Assembly: GCA_021613375.1 (NCBI GenBank)
Contig: CM038716.1
Location: 18,669,524-18,733,523, forward strand
Source: Megaleporinus macrocephalus
Lineage: Eukaryota > Chordata > Actinopteri > Characiformes > Anostomidae
Length of the DNA: 64,000 bases
Direction of reading: 5' to 3'
Shown: piece after piece, positions 24,850 through 37,829 of the stretch
Position numbering within the stretch: position 1 is the stretch's first letter
How the letters are laid out: each line of letters starts with the position of its first letter
Translations under genes and position numbers: made by a program
The notes under the pieces: model-generated
Told to the model about the DNA's origin: nothing
The model's input: only the letters and a program-made list of their open reading frames with translations
The model's database searches: none

Positions 24850-25300
24850 GTGACATACATGCACAGACACACCTGTAAACTTAACATGTGCAGAGTTGTA
24901 TGTTAATAGTAAAGTGCTAAGTGCAGACATTACAGACAGAATTAAATAGATATAAATATGAAGAACAGTAGAGTCACTGGTTGAGATGATGGTACAGAGT
25001 GTTCTGAGACTCTATCAGATAAATAAAAAGTGCAGAACAAGAAGAAGAGTGAGAGAACATCTGGATATGGATGTATGTATGTAGTAGACTGTATCCAGAA
25101 TGTAACGTTGTGATGTTTAGCTGTTCATGAGTTTGATGGCGTGTGGGAAGAAGCTTCTCTGAAGTCTGGAGGTCTTGGTCCTCAACTGACTGAAACACCG
25201 ACCTGAGGGAAGATACTGGAACAGGTGATGTCCAGGGTGTGACGGATCACGGACGATGTTCTCTGCCCGCTTCCTGGTTCTGGCCGTGTGCATGCTATAA
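24706..25300 (-). mobile_element. LINE 3' fragment (Rex1/CR1-group-like)
   Basis: Read on the minus strand, about 25300-25110 encodes ARTRKRAENIVRDPSHPGH and HLFQYLPSGRCFSQLRTK and TSRLQRSFFP, the conserved C-terminal tail of fish Rex1- and CR1-group ORF2 proteins. A 3' UTR with a CA microsatellite (24823-24849) follows. It ends in a (GATTCT)n-type tail, seen on the plus strand as ATCAGAATCAGAATCGG at about 24705-24722. The 5' part is missing, as in a typical truncated insertion. Confidence 0.75.
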
Positions 25301-27370
25301 TGCTAAAAATGGAGATACATGTTTTCCTTGTTTTACTCAGAAGACGTGTGTGGGTTCTCTGGTCGTTTAAAATGGCAGTGTTGTAAACATCATGTGCCCT
25401 GATTTCTGGCACCACCACTAAAAAGATCCATTTCACATCAAAACTATGTGAATGAATTTGTTTCTCAGCAACTGACTTTTGTAGAAATTGGTGAAATTTT
25501 CCTTTGTGAGTTCCAGAAAACTGGATATTTGTTTGATTTAATATTTGAAATTGTTTAGTGCAATTCTCAGTGATCTCTTGAATCATTAAACACATTTTCA
25601 TTTGAATTCTGAAGTAAATAATTCATGTTTTACATGTTTTGATAGAAAAAAGTATATGACCTTCTGATAGCCTGACTCCTTCATTAATAATTTACCCATA
25701 TAATTACACACTATAAACAAATTTGGTCCAGTCATCATGAAATCAGACATAGTTAACATTTGTTCTGTAGACCGTGATGATGTGTCTGTGTGCTTGTAAG
25801 ACTGTGTCATCTGTAACACAATTGTGGACCCATTTCTATACAATAACGAATGCTGACACCCTCTCAGAAGTTGAACTCTTTCTTTATATATGTGTATATC
25901 TCTTTTGTAATTTAACAAAGCCACTTAGCTTCATAATTGACATTCAGGTTAAGGTAATTGTATGGTATAATGATACACTGAACCCTCTTTGTCTCTCCAA
26001 TATTTATATTTACAAATTTGAATAAAGAAAAATGATGACTGCATCCTTGTTGTTGCCCAGTTTATTAATATAGCAGCAAGGCAGGAGGAGGGCTGCTCTA
26101 TGAATGAGCTGGTGTTTGCAAAATCTGGAAAAAAGTTAGATGTTATAATTCATAGAATGTTTATTGTCAGAGATGCACATTGTGCCACCTTTAATTATTT
26201 CTGCAGTTTGTTGCTTGAAAAATGTTTCATGCTGTAGTATAACATGTAAGCCTACTTCATCATAGAACATCATAAGAATTCCAGACCTCAGTTCACTGAA
26301 GCACACACCAGCAGTATTTTAGGTAGATTAGTTTTTCCTCGAGTCACCATGATTGAATGTCACTGATTGGCTAATCGCTTTTGCAGACACTGTGAAGTTA
26401 CGTGCAGCAGAGGAATCTGAGGTATTTCTGCAGTGTGTGTGTGTGTGTGTGTGTGTAGGAACCATGCAAAATCAGAGACCATCTTTCAGTTATTTTATTT
26501 ACAGCCATTACATTACTTCATTATCAGGAAACACAACAGAAAACATATATCATTTTTTCAGTTTGTTGTATATCCACCCTTTGTCTTTACGCCTTCCATT
26601 CTTTAATGGAAAATGAAGAAATCTGCAGGCATATTTTAAGTCTAGTCTTGTTAATTAGTCTTATGATCCAAATAATTCCAAACACCCTGAGGTCTGGACT
26701 CTGAAGTGGTATTTCAGTTGTTCTAAAACACTTTGTGTAATTTTCTTTATTTTTATCTATTTTTAGTAATGGCTTCTTGTCAGCTACACAGTCTTTGAGA
26801 CTCCGGAGTGTTAAATTGTGTTCTCTCCTTGGAAGGATGGGCTAAATATTTGATCTGATCTGATTTGATCTGATCTAAAAAAGAATTGCAGCTTGATTTT
26901 CTTCCTCTATTAAAGATGAAAGTTTTAGGTACAGTTTATCAATTTAGCATTAATGGTCTGCCACTGTTGTTAGACAGCCTATTTTCTCTAGATCTTAAAG
27001 AAATAAAAAAAATAAAGAAAACACACAAAAACAATTTCTTCTGCAAAATCGTTTTTAGGTATATGATGCAAGAGTTCTTTATAACCAATTGCATACCGCT
27101 GATAATTGCTGGTTGTTATTTACTTGCAGTTCCACTTCCAGTCAAGTCCTATGGTCATTCCTCAATACAACATGTATACATTGGAACAAAATGTAATTCT
27201 TTAGGCCCCATTGTGCAACACACAACTGCAACATTTCACACAGGACTGCAGAGAGTGCATTTACATAACATCGACAAGCAGATACACAAGACAATCAATA
27301 TCCATGACAAATTCACATGACAGATTAAGGTCTTATAGCAGCGTTTAATGATTAGAGATTTAGAGGACTT
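25301..27370. other. Intergenic, no supported gene
   Basis: AT-rich sequence. A (GT)n tract lies at 26432-26457, and GATCTGATCTGATTTGATCT is repeated near 26850-26878. Open frames of up to 144 codons contain no recognisable domain. Confidence 0.5.
26432..26457. repeat. (GT)n microsatellite
   Basis: About 13 uninterrupted GT units. Confidence 0.95.
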
Positions 27371-27790
27371 AAAGTACTGGTGTACAGTGACGACCCAGTG
27401 TTCTGTGATCTATGGGGGATCTTGAAAAGGGCCTAGATTTATCCAGGTAGACACTGTGGGGCATCAGTAGTGCATTAAGTAGTTTGACCACCTCAAAGAA
27501 GAAGCTGTAGCCGAGTCTGGTTGTGGTAGAACGGATGTTCCATTACTTTCTGCCAGATGGCAAGAGAATGAAGAGTCTGTGAAAGGGGTAGGAGGGGTCA
27601 TCCACAACGCTGCTGGCCTTGCGGACGCAGCGCCGATGGTACGAGGTGTCATTGGTGGATAAACCTTAATGATCTTTTCAGCTGTCCTCGCAAGCCGCTG
27701 TAGGGCCCTGCAGTTCCCTTACCAGACAATGAGACAGCTGGTCAGGATGTTCTGTATTCCTGGAAGATTTAGAAGAGTGCATGAATTTAG
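27371..27790 (-). repeat. Interspersed retroelement fragment
   Basis: The sequence runs through TTTCTGCCAGATGGCAAGAG, AGAGTCTGTGAAAGGG, GGGGTCATCCACAACGCTGC and GCGGACGCAGCGCC. This resembles a widespread fish LINE-derived repeat I have seen in antisense orientation. The minus strand gives short coding-like runs with stops. Family and exact ends are not determined. Confidence 0.5.
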
Positions 27791-28786
27791 TTCTCACAGT
27801 TCTCAAGATCTTCACATTGTTTTATATTAAACACTCTATCTCACTGCTGTAAACTCTAATTAGGAAACAACACCTGTCCCCGGTCTTTTACCTGGATGTC
27901 TTTCCCTTTTCTTCCACTAGATGGCACTGATGCATTAGAAGTGTTTTCACTGTGGCTACTGTTCCTGGATTACACTGATATCACAGTGCGGGGCTTCTGC
28001 CTGTTACCAGTAACACAAAACAAAGACAGACATTTGACTAGAACGACAACAAATACAGCATTCGTCATAATATATCATATCATTACAAACATTCCACAGA
28101 TAATATCTTCAAAGACTTAAGATGTGTTTCAGGTAGAACATTAGTAACTGTGATGTTGAAATGTTTTATCTTTCTCTTATTCAGAATCAGTCATAGTTTT
28201 TAAAAGCACTAACACATTGGTGATAGTCTGAGTTTGTGAAGATCAATGCTTTTTTTCTTGGTGGTAAAATCATTGTTGGCGTAAGTCTGCATGGTCTTGA
28301 GGTTCTGTGTGAACATGCTGTAGAAATAAGAATGATTATGCTTAAAATTATAAGCTTGCTCAGACACCAAAGATTTAACAGATCTAACACTGCAATCTGA
28401 CTGCTTGCCTCAGCAAGGCTTAATTAGTAAAGTCAAACTGTGAAAAAATACAAAAGTTGCTTCCAAGAGGGAGTTGATATGGTTTACAACAGATGTGGTG
28501 AGCTCTGCAAACTGCAGTGTAGGTATTATTATGAAGAGTCTGTTTTATATCCTTCGCATTAAGAATCACCAGGGGTATAAAACACATTGATTTATTGATG
28601 TATTGTGTACGGATGTTCTATCAGAATAAGTGAAGAAACAAGCAATTGTCAATTATGGCGCAGATAACACGAGCCAGGTAAGTCAAAACCAAAATGTCCT
28701 CTCATAATCAGTTTCTTCATAGAGATGGATGTATGTCCTAAAGATGAAACCTTGGATGTACCACTTTATTCATATTGTATATATGT

Positions 28787-29328
28787 AAAGGGGACCCACT
28801 ATGCTTTTCTGCTTGTTTTCCTTTTCATAATGGTCTGTGTTCTGTAGCTTTCTGTGTTATGTAGCTTTTGCTGCATGTAAAGGTTATAAGGTGCCAGAAG
28901 CAGAAACTCTTTTCCACAGAAACCACTTTTACTCTGCTGCCTGAAATGCCCTCATTGGAATACAGCTTTGTGCTCTGTTATAAAGTGACATCATCTTGTA
29001 ACACACTCCTTCTTGCCCACCTGCCGGCAAGTTTGCACACCCTCCCTTAATGTACAGCAACTACTGGAGGGCTTGTAGGGTTAGAACAGTTTTAGTGGTC
29101 GACCATTAAAAACAGAATGAGCAAGCTGACCAATCAGAGCGCACTGTGCTCATCAGGGGGGCTTAAAGGGAATTTAAAGGCACATTAGCTCTAACAGAGC
29201 ATTTTAGACAGAAAATGAATAGAAATGAGAATAAAAATAATTTTGGGGAAGTGAAAGCATGCAAACTTGTAGTAGACCCCCGAAACAAGATGATTAACAC
29301 TGAGAATGAGCATAATAAACCCCTTTTA
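28787..29328 (+). mobile_element. MITE family M1, most complete copy
   Basis: It begins AAAGGGGACCCACTATGC and ends GCATAATAAACCCCTTTT, so the termini are inverted repeats of about 18 nt. Length is about 540 bp with no coding capacity. The interior (ACATCATCTTGTAACAC, GACCAATCAGAGC) is shared with copies at 10640, 44747 and 49750. The superfamily is not settled because the target duplication is ambiguous within the TTTTAA flank. Confidence 0.78.
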
Positions 29329-29329
29329 A

Positions 29330-30390
29330 TAGGTACATTGTTTAATTTAGATTGAAATTTCTCCGTAAGTTAGTCTTTGGGGTAAAAGAGAATCATAAGA
29401 GTGATTTGATGTCAATTTAGAATTTTGTGTAATAGCTTTCTGGGAAGAAGTTTTTAGAAGCATTAAACTCTTCAACCGTCTAATGTTAACGTCATGTTAA
29501 CAATGAAGAGCTGAATTCTCTAGAAGAGCGTTTAACATCAAACCACTCTGAAGGACTTTGTGTACATCAAAACCATTTAATTGTGCAGAAAAATGATTTT
29601 CAATCTTTTATAAAGCCAGTTCATTTATCCCACACAGTGCGAGCTACAGGTTTGTAGAACGGCCGCAGAGTTGTGCAGCAGAGTAGTCTGAATGTGTTTC
29701 TCAAGTGTGTGTGTACTTATGAGGACTGAGTGGGGAGGGGTCTATATGGCTGTGTGTGTGTTTCTGCAGAGGAGGCCCAGGTGCAGCTGGAATTAGAGAA
29801 TAAGAGGCGTGAAAGTAGTAAAGTCGAGGGAGCATGACGGTCGCTCTGAGGGTAAGGACTATATGAACGCGTTTGACGGCCTGTGTCTCCAGTGCTCTTC
29901 CTCACAAACCCGCTACACACACTCCTGCGTGCACATGACGACTGTGGAAGAAACATTTTTATTCCGTACACCATGACTGGTAGTGCATGTGAACACTTTT
30001 TTGGGGGGGAAATTGACATTTGTCTGTCCTCTTTTCTGCCCTCTATATATCAGCCAAGTAACATTTGAGTAACACTGTGCGATTTGTCAGCTTTCTCCTT
30101 TTAGAGACAATTCATTAACAACAAAAGGTCTTAAAAGTCACTATGTCTTGTGGTTTAGGCAGGGATGAGGCTAGGATATGTGTCCCACAAAATATTTATT
30201 GGTTGTATGAGACCATACTTTCCATTTTCTTTTTCAAATATTTTCTTAAATGTGGCTACAGTAAAAAGACCCACCAATAGCTGGACTCTAAACACACCCC
30301 TGGGCTAGCTCCCGTTCTGGAGAATGTAAGCACTTCTGCTCAGCGCCACCAGAGGTCGCTGTCTCCTGAATTTTAGTAGCCTAGAACACA
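29330..30390. other. Intergenic, no supported gene
   Basis: Nothing beyond short open frames. The frame at 29717-30019 on the minus strand has no recognisable domain. Confidence 0.45.
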
Positions 30391-30391
30391 T

Positions 30392-31117
30392 TGTAGCTGC
30401 CCCTTATTAATTCCACCTGACCATCATTACCGGTGTGTGGGATTGAATGTACTTGCAAACTAAGCCTCTTGTTTATCTCTGCCAAGCTAAGCTAGGCTAA
30501 CGCCACACCAGGCCAAGCCGAGCTGACACCAATCCAAAACCTGCCAAGTCTACCCCAATCAACTTCTTCTAAGTCAAGCCAAACCAAGCTGGCCAAGCCA
30601 AATCCGGCCGAGTCAAACCAAACCTGCTGCACACCCTGCCACGTCCAGTCAAGTCATCAGTCCTCTACCCACGCCACACCCAAGCACGCTATTCCAAGCC
30701 AAGTCTACCTGGCTACACCACGCTCAGCGTCAGCCAGTCGGACGAGCCCGGCCTGGACAGGCCAGTTGGTTCTGTGTCTCCTCACACACATGCTCACTAA
30801 CTCTGCCCTTTCGTTAGGGTTCTGTTATATGTCTGCTCTTACAGGACATTATCTCCTGAAACTGAAGTCCACTGAGGGAACCTGCTCTAACCCCTGCTCT
30901 TACCTACGCCTGGAACAGCTCGGGCAACGAACCATCACTTTTTACCCTTTACTCTGCTCAGCTGGCCCACCTGGATATCTCCACTAGGTCCCTCTGGTTT
31001 CCTGGCTACCGCACCCCCTCTACCCAAGAACTCTGCTCATTGTATTTCAGTGTTGTTCTCAATAAACAGCCTGCTTATTGATCTTACCTTTACCTTTGAG
31101 TCTTGTGAATTGTTACA
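30392..31117 (+). mobile_element. Possible solo LTR with CCAAGC-rich tract
   Basis: The segment begins TGTAGC and ends TTACA, with an AATAAA at about 31061-31066 about 50 bp before the end, as an LTR would have. The middle (30480-30720) is strand-asymmetric, very poor in G runs and rich in CCAAGCC and CAAGTC words. No matching target duplication was found (CACAT against GAGAC), so the LTR reading is tentative. The short frames inside are not genes. Confidence 0.35.
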
Positions 31118-33230
31118 GAGACACAGAGACAAGTGCTATCAACATACGCCATATGTTATTTATGAATGGCATGCTGGTAAATATTATTTCTTGACATTCG
31201 TGTTAATCTCATTTGCATTTTCTGTGCGTCTCTCTTTTTTTGTCCTTTTGTCATGTAACAACCCCAAATACCTGTCTTACAATCTGCCATTTGAGGATTT
31301 TCTCAGAGACATCCTAACTCCAAGATGGGGTGGTAGACTGTAAATTCCTGGGTGGGCTTCAATACCTCTATTTTAATTACAAAAGGTAGAAACTGTCGTT
31401 CATCCATAGGGGGTTTTCTGGGTTGTTTGCCAAAGGTACAACAAGTGTGGTTTTCTGTCCATCAGGACCATCAGCTTTGTAAACAAATTCAGACTGAACC
31501 GGGAAGGAAGATATGCACACAAATGAAATCTCTTTTTCCTCAACAAAACTCAAGTTAAGATCCATGGAGCTTTGAATAAGTAACGCAAATGAACTTTTTA
31601 TATTACACAAAGCTCCTCTTTCAAGAAACCATCAATCTTGCCAGCAGAGGACAACAATATTTAAAAAATATGATGCAGTATTTGCAGATTGTATGCCCAT
31701 AAAAATCAGACGGTAGTCCAATTCATGTCACATAACCCAACACCAGTACCTGTTATTCTTTAGTTACCTAGTGATGTTGTTGACTTACTTGACACTTTCT
31801 AGCTTCTGGTAGAGTTTTACACAGCAGTATTATCTAAAACTAGACAAGCAAGTGGTGGCAGCCGTCTGTAGGCCAAAACAAGCATAAGACATCTGCCTGT
31901 CTGCTCCGTCATCCGGTCTTTCTTAGAGCTTTCCGGTGTGCTTTTAATTCACAGTTAAAAATAGGAATATTTCCAGGGACATCTCCAGCTGGGGACAGGC
32001 CACCAAATGTGTTTGCCCCTGGAAAAATTGTCCCTTTCTCGCTCTCTCTGGGTGGGTAGGATGGTCCTCCCTCTCCCTCCATCACTTAGCATGATAGGTC
32101 TCTGTTAGCTGATGTGATGGCATTGGCAGTTCTGCTGTGTGTTGTGCTGTTCAATACTGTGTGTTAACAACAGCTTGAAAAGATGCAGCCACTGGCGTCA
32201 TGTGTCTTGGATGAGACACATGTTAGTCTTCACCCTTCAAGCATAGTAGCACCATGTGACAGGGGGAACTTACAGACTATAGTATACTTTGCATACATTG
32301 TTGGCCCATTTAATCTAGTAATCTGTGCAGATGACAAATGTAAGTGCTTCAATTTTTCAATTTTTGGAGATTTTCTTTTGTTTGCACAGAGAAAATGTGA
32401 AAACGGTTGTTACCTCTGGGAAAATTCCTGAATCATATTTGTGGGTACAGTTGCCATTAGTGCAGGAAACTGGGCAAAATAAATAGAAATGAATGAAAAT
32501 TAAATGAAGTCATCTTTCCATTTTTATTGAAAACAATATGCCATTCAGTGTCAAAACAAGCACAAAAACAAGTTTTTAAGATCACCGTACAATTCAGGCA
32601 AGTGGCCTCAAGCTTCCATTCCCTCGCAACATTAGCCCCGTAGCTCCAATACAAAGCAAAGACTGTACGAAACGTGTTGGTGGATTATACACATTTGGGA
32701 TAAGGAGCAAATGGTGTACGTTTGTTTGGTTTTTTTGGGAAACCATCACTTTAAGATGACATTCCCAGACAAGGAGGGATGCGCTCCTTTTGAGTTGATG
32801 TGGCATTTGTGCTCCGCACAGTGCAGCTGTTGTGGACGATGTGGGTTATACAGAAGCTGGAGAAATGGATGGAGTGCCATGACTGATTTCCTGGTAAAGA
32901 GGAGGTGTGCACTGAGTGGAACAGGCCGGCAGATGAGAGTGGATGCTGCCAGAGCTATGATGGAGCATGCTGCTCCTCTGTCCTGCACTGCTCTGTCTTT
33001 TTCAACCTCCTCTCTCCTCATTCCTACGTGTTATTCTTTTTCTTCTGAGGACTGAGGGCTGCACTCTGGCATTTTGTAGCATTTAGTAGGATGCTGAACA
33101 GTACCAGTGCGGCGAAACGGGAACTTCACGTCCTCCAAGTAATTCATTTGAAAGCTATTACGTATTTAACTTCCCTCCCTGTTCATTTAATTACATTTTG
33201 ACTTGTGTTTCTGTCGATGGCCCTTTTAAC
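31118..33230. other. Intergenic, no supported gene
   Basis: Mixed-complexity sequence. CAGCTCCAGCCGGGGA-like words at about 31975-32000 recur at about 40500-40530 (TTTCCRGGGACAKCTCCAGC), suggesting another small dispersed repeat. Confidence 0.4.
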
Positions 33231-33239
33231 AGATGAATG

Positions 33240-33560
33240 CAGGATGAACGCGGGAAGCGGCCAGCTCGCCTCATGGTTATGAATACAAGCAAAACGCTTC
33301 TCCAAGGTTGCCGTCCCAGGCAGACTGCCCTGCTCTCTGTGCTGATGGTCAAACATGATCTGTACACATTAGAGCTCTGTTTCTCCTCCTGTCAGGTGGC
33401 CAAACAGTGCTATGAGCAACATCACCATAATCAATGGCAGGTTCGGCCCGCCGGGGCTGAAAGACCTTTACACAAACACTGTTTGTTTTACTTCTCCGCG
33501 GCCATGGCACTCAGAAGAAAGGCTGCTATTCGAGTGCCCTGGTCATAGTATTGATTGGGC
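33240..33560. promoter_or_regulatory. Candidate conserved non-coding element 1
   Basis: High-complexity, GC-balanced sequence standing out from AT-rich surroundings, with no open frame bounded by splice signals. The call rests on composition and texture only; no alignment was available. Confidence 0.3.
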
Positions 33561-33820
33561 CTTGCTTGTTTGTTGTTCTACTTATTTATTTGTTTATTCA
33601 GCCTCTAGAACTTTGTGGTCCTGGATGAGATGCTATCAGCTCAAGTCGATGACTTTTAAACAGTTTTGCTGCACTGCTCTTTTGTTGTACTCTGCCCTGC
33701 GAGTGATTAATTCAGGGCAGCCACGTTGTCCGTCCGTGGAGCTTTGAATAAGTGACGCAATGTATGAACTTTTTAATAATACAAAATGGCCAGGCTGAGC
33801 TCAGATCAACTTTACTTAAA

Positions 33821-34140
33821 GGGGAACTCCACCAATTTTTCCACATTTTCATCTAGTCCTATAATTAAGATTAAATATTATTTAAAGATTATTAAAACGT
33901 TTAGTAATATCTCAGGTTTCATGCAAACCCTGTTTTTATCTTCACTTTGGTGGTGCAGAGACTAAAGTCTATCTGTTCATGTGCAGTTTGTGTTAACAAT
34001 CCTCTCTTGCAGTGCTTTTCAAACCAGTCCTTAGGCCCCCGCTACAGTCCACATATTTCTTTATATGTGTTACCATCTGGTGGGCTCTGAGAACTGATTT
34101 GAGAACCATTGCTTTAAAGTCTGTAGTCCAGATAAAGGGT
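33821..34140. repeat. Interspersed repeat family M2, copy 3
   Basis: It starts AAAGGGGAACTCCACCAATTTT, similar to 22497. The rest is poorly matched, so the extent is approximate. Confidence 0.45.
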
Positions 34141-34149
34141 GCTCAGTCC

Positions 34150-35250
34150 TGGTCCTGGTTGATCTAACACACTGGGCTCTGAGGCTGAATTTGCATTACC
34201 AGGTTAAAGTGACACACCTCGGATTTTCTTACAGAGCTGTGTGGACATGCAGATCTAATGCTTTCAAATCAGCTTTAAGCCACATAACTAAGATTAAGTG
34301 GCAAATATCAGATTTTTGCAACTGTAACACATATCTGATGTTTTCAGAGCTGTCTGGCAATGGAAGGCTGGGAAACAGGAAAACCAGGATATGTTGTGTT
34401 TTGATGGTGGTTTTGATGCTGGTATGTGACCAGACTGGGTGACCATCTTAAACCAACATGGAATGCATGTTGGTGTGGTTCGTGCTCTTTTGTTTTTTTT
34501 CTGCTGGGGAGAGATTGTATCTGTGCAATAATTGGAACTTCCAGATCAAATTTGTGAGTGTGTGTTACTGCACATGCGCCATCATTAAGTGTTAATGTGC
34601 CAGCAGTGCCAAACCTGAACTTAGTGAAAATAGAAGGTGCAAAAGCAAAGTGTGCTCTAATCTCTTCGCCCTAATAATGAATAGCTAAGAGAAAGCTTGT
34701 TCTGCTTGCTTGTTAGGTTGTGGTTAAGGATGCATGAGGTTAATTTATGTGACTTTACTGATTAGCATGTACACATGCAGGTCATTTCAGGACACAGGTT
34801 CATGCACATCAAAGATAGCTATGTGTCAAATGCCCCTGGCGCACCTCTGGTATAGACCTTCATCAGTGGTCAGTTCCTTAACACAGAGCTTCTCTTGACT
34901 GGGTGGTCAGGAACACTGGCTTGAGGAAAGCGCTACTATGCAACTACAATGCTACAATCACCATTGTATTATGAGTGATCCACATCCCCCAGAAATATCT
35001 AAACAAGAGTAACTCTGTGATCAGAGAGGTCCTAAGGATGGCTGACTCAAGTTAGTGAAGGTCAGTGACGCAGTAACTGTACAGCCCAACAGACAGGCCA
35101 CAATCTGAGCGTGGACCTATAAGGCAGACAGAGCTCATAGGTGGGAAAGCAGAAGGCAAAGGTGAATAGTAAATTGGAATATTAGAAATATTTTCCAACT
35201 TAGTTTAACTGAATTCACCTAGTGTTTCGCTGGCCAGCACAACAGAACTC
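34150..35250. other. Intergenic, no supported feature
   Basis: Ordinary sequence between repeat M2 copy 3 and the next complex block. No coding evidence. Confidence 0.4.
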
Positions 35251-35259
35251 TATTTAAAA

Positions 35260-35720
35260 GCTGTCAGGCATCTCTGTTGACCAGACAAAGGGTTAAAGGC
35301 TCTCCTCCGGATTTGCCTTTCCACCATCAACGCGTGAGATCCAGGTCAATGCAATTTGCTCTGCGGGCGAGTTCATTTTCGCAGGGCATTAAAATGCACA
35401 GCCGCGCTCTCCGGCTGCATCGCCCCAGATCTGTTTCCTCTCCCTTGTCACCTACAGCTAACCTTTCGCATGATACAATCCCAAATAATTGGTCTTGATA
35501 ATTAATCCTTGTGAAATGGCTTCTTAATAAGTATAACAGGCCTTCACTTAAAGCTTCCCTTTTAAAAATCAAATCAGGAGCTTACAATTAAAGGCTTAAG
35601 GAGGGAAAAAGTGGAGCGCCGAGAGCGAGTGGCACCCAGGCGGTCTATTAATAGTGTAATTTGCCTGATTCTTGCCATTTAGCTTGCCGTTTAAGTGTTT
35701 ATTTGAAAATATTGATATAG
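35260..35720. promoter_or_regulatory. Candidate conserved non-coding element 2
   Basis: Complex sequence with homeodomain-type cores (AATAATTGG, TGATAATTAATCC near 35480-35505; GTCTATTAATAGTG near 35643) and little simple repeat. It has no splice-bounded open frame. The texture resembles developmental enhancers, which usually show dense TAAT cores in otherwise diverse sequence. Confidence 0.4.
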
Positions 35721-36954
35721 ATGGATGGCCTACTGACAGAATACAATAGCTCGGTGGTGGTACCCTCTGTGCTGATCGCTCTTAAAGCCGTGTAGTCAGT
35801 CAAGAGGGCATGCAAGCCCAGCTCTGCCTCACCCTGACGATGCAGGTGAGCCCACGCTGATGTGTGATTAGAGGCGTTGCCACAGGCGAAGTCTCTGACT
35901 TGGAGTTATGTCCTTAGGCTATGAAGCCTGTACAGAAGTTTGGACAGAGATGTAGAGCGCTGTATAAATGGAGCCAGGAGTCGAAGGAAGGCAACAGGTT
36001 GCTGCCTGTAAGATACAAGATCTACTGTTATCCAAAAGCACTTTAGACCTTTAGACCTGTCACTGTTAAAGGGCCCACATTTTACATTTTACATTTTTAT
36101 CTTGAGCTCAGTTTATGGCGTGTGTGTGTATGGATTTATGTTTCAAATACATATGTAATTAAATATAACATGACTGTTCTCCCAAGCCCTCTTCATCCCT
36201 TAGAATTAAACAATTACACGTTACTGTACTGATAACCCTGATATACAGTAGTACACAAAAGTACAGGTTCTGAAATAATCCTCTTGCATAAACTGGAGGT
36301 GAAAAAAACAACAAATCTGTTGCCATGAGACAAACAGCACTAGGATAGGAGCAAATCAGGCTCTACTCGTGTTTCAGATCTCAACATATCACAGATGTTT
36401 CTGTTCATCCTTGTGAAAAGGCAACTCAAAGCTATGGGTCTAAAAAGATGTGTAGCTGTAGTAAAAGTAAAAGGTGATTCATTGAATTCTCATTAAGTAC
36501 TGAAAAAAAGATTTTACATTTTAATGGTTGAGGCTTTGGTGTACTGTTTGGTAACTGTTTTCTGCTTATCTCTAATGCTGAAAAACTTGTCTGCAGCATT
36601 TTTGTCTGGAAGTTCAATAAATAAAGAGGTCTCTGACTTTTGCATAGTGCTGGATGTAAATGGCCTCTTTCCTGATTAGTTGAAATGCCACATCAGTCCA
36701 TACATACATAAATACAAATAGTATGTTTCATTTAGTTTGGGAGATACAAGGTTTTGTTCTGACAGCAGCAATATGATGCCCATTTGTGTGTATTGTTTTG
36801 GTGTCCTGTATAATATTTATTGTCTTATGTATATGTTCTGAATTGACATAACCATGAATTTTCTATCTGAGAAATTCCATCATAAATTCTCTATCGGTTT
36901 CTCCATCTGAAAATGCTGAAGGAGAATGTTCGTCTGTCAGTTCTGTGACCTAAA

Positions 36955-37265
36955 GCTCAAGCGTAGTTGACTTATGCTGCAGGACGGTGACCACAAAAGC
37001 AAGCACAAAAGCAAGTCCACCCCTGAATGGCTCAAAAGAAACTAAACGAAGGCTTTGTAGTGGGCAAGTCAAAGTCCTGACCTGAATCCCATTGAGATGC
37101 TGTGGCAAGACTTTAAACAGGCAGTCCATGTTTACCCTGATGCAAAAGACTCATCACAAGTTATTGCAAATGTTTGCAGTTGTTCCTGCCAGCTGTGTCA
37201 CAACCACTTATTAGGTTCAGAAGGGCAATGACTTTTTTTTGTTTTGCATGGGTGATATGGGTTTT
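36955..37265 (+). pseudogene. Tc1-like transposase relic
   Basis: The plus strand reads, with breaks, SGQVKVLT-IPLRCCG in one frame and NPIEMLWQDFKQAVHVYPDA in another. The second matches the SPDLNPIENLW..LK.AV block carrying the third catalytic acidic residue of Tc1-family transposases. Only the C-terminal third survives, and the inverted repeats were not located. Confidence 0.65.
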
Positions 37266-37829
37266 GAAAAAATCTTTGTCTTCAGAACATGGAATGACTA
37301 TTTAAGCTGCATGTTGTCTTTAGTTGTGTTGCCTTTATCTAATATTATTATTAGTGGAGTGATGTAAAACATTTAAATGTGAGAAACAGAAGAAATTGGG
37401 TATATTAGTGTATATTTATTGAATATTTTGTACTTGTTTTTCACTATTATGTATATGCACTTCACTTAATCCTGTATAATGTGCTGCTGTTGGGTGTTGC
37501 ACTACGGTGCCTTTTCATTCTAACATTTCATTCTAAGCTATATTGAGGAACGACAATAAAAAACACAGTATGATTGAATTGGGCTAAACAGCTGGTGGCT
37601 GAATAGATGCGTATGTAAATGTGCTGTTGTTTTGTGGCATCACAAAAACAGTTAATTTAAAATGTGCTATTTTTAAAACTTTAAAACCTAACATTTACAT
37701 GTAGCATCACTTTTGGGTTATTTCATGAAGTGGTTTCAAAGTTTGGACTCAGACAACCTGAAAGCTTTTCTCTGTGTTATTTACAGACACTGCAAACACC
37801 TCCCAAACATATCATCATATTTCATCTCC

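Noticed and set aside
28654..28676. ATGGCGCAGATAACACGAGC followed by CAG|GTAAGT, exon-like
   Set aside because: No promoter, CpG enrichment or following exon was found; a single start plus donor this short occurs by chance in 64 kb.
30392..31117. Firm call of a solo LTR
   Set aside because: The flanking 5-mers (CACAT and GAGAC) do not match and no second copy is in the window, so it is kept only as a low-confidence feature.
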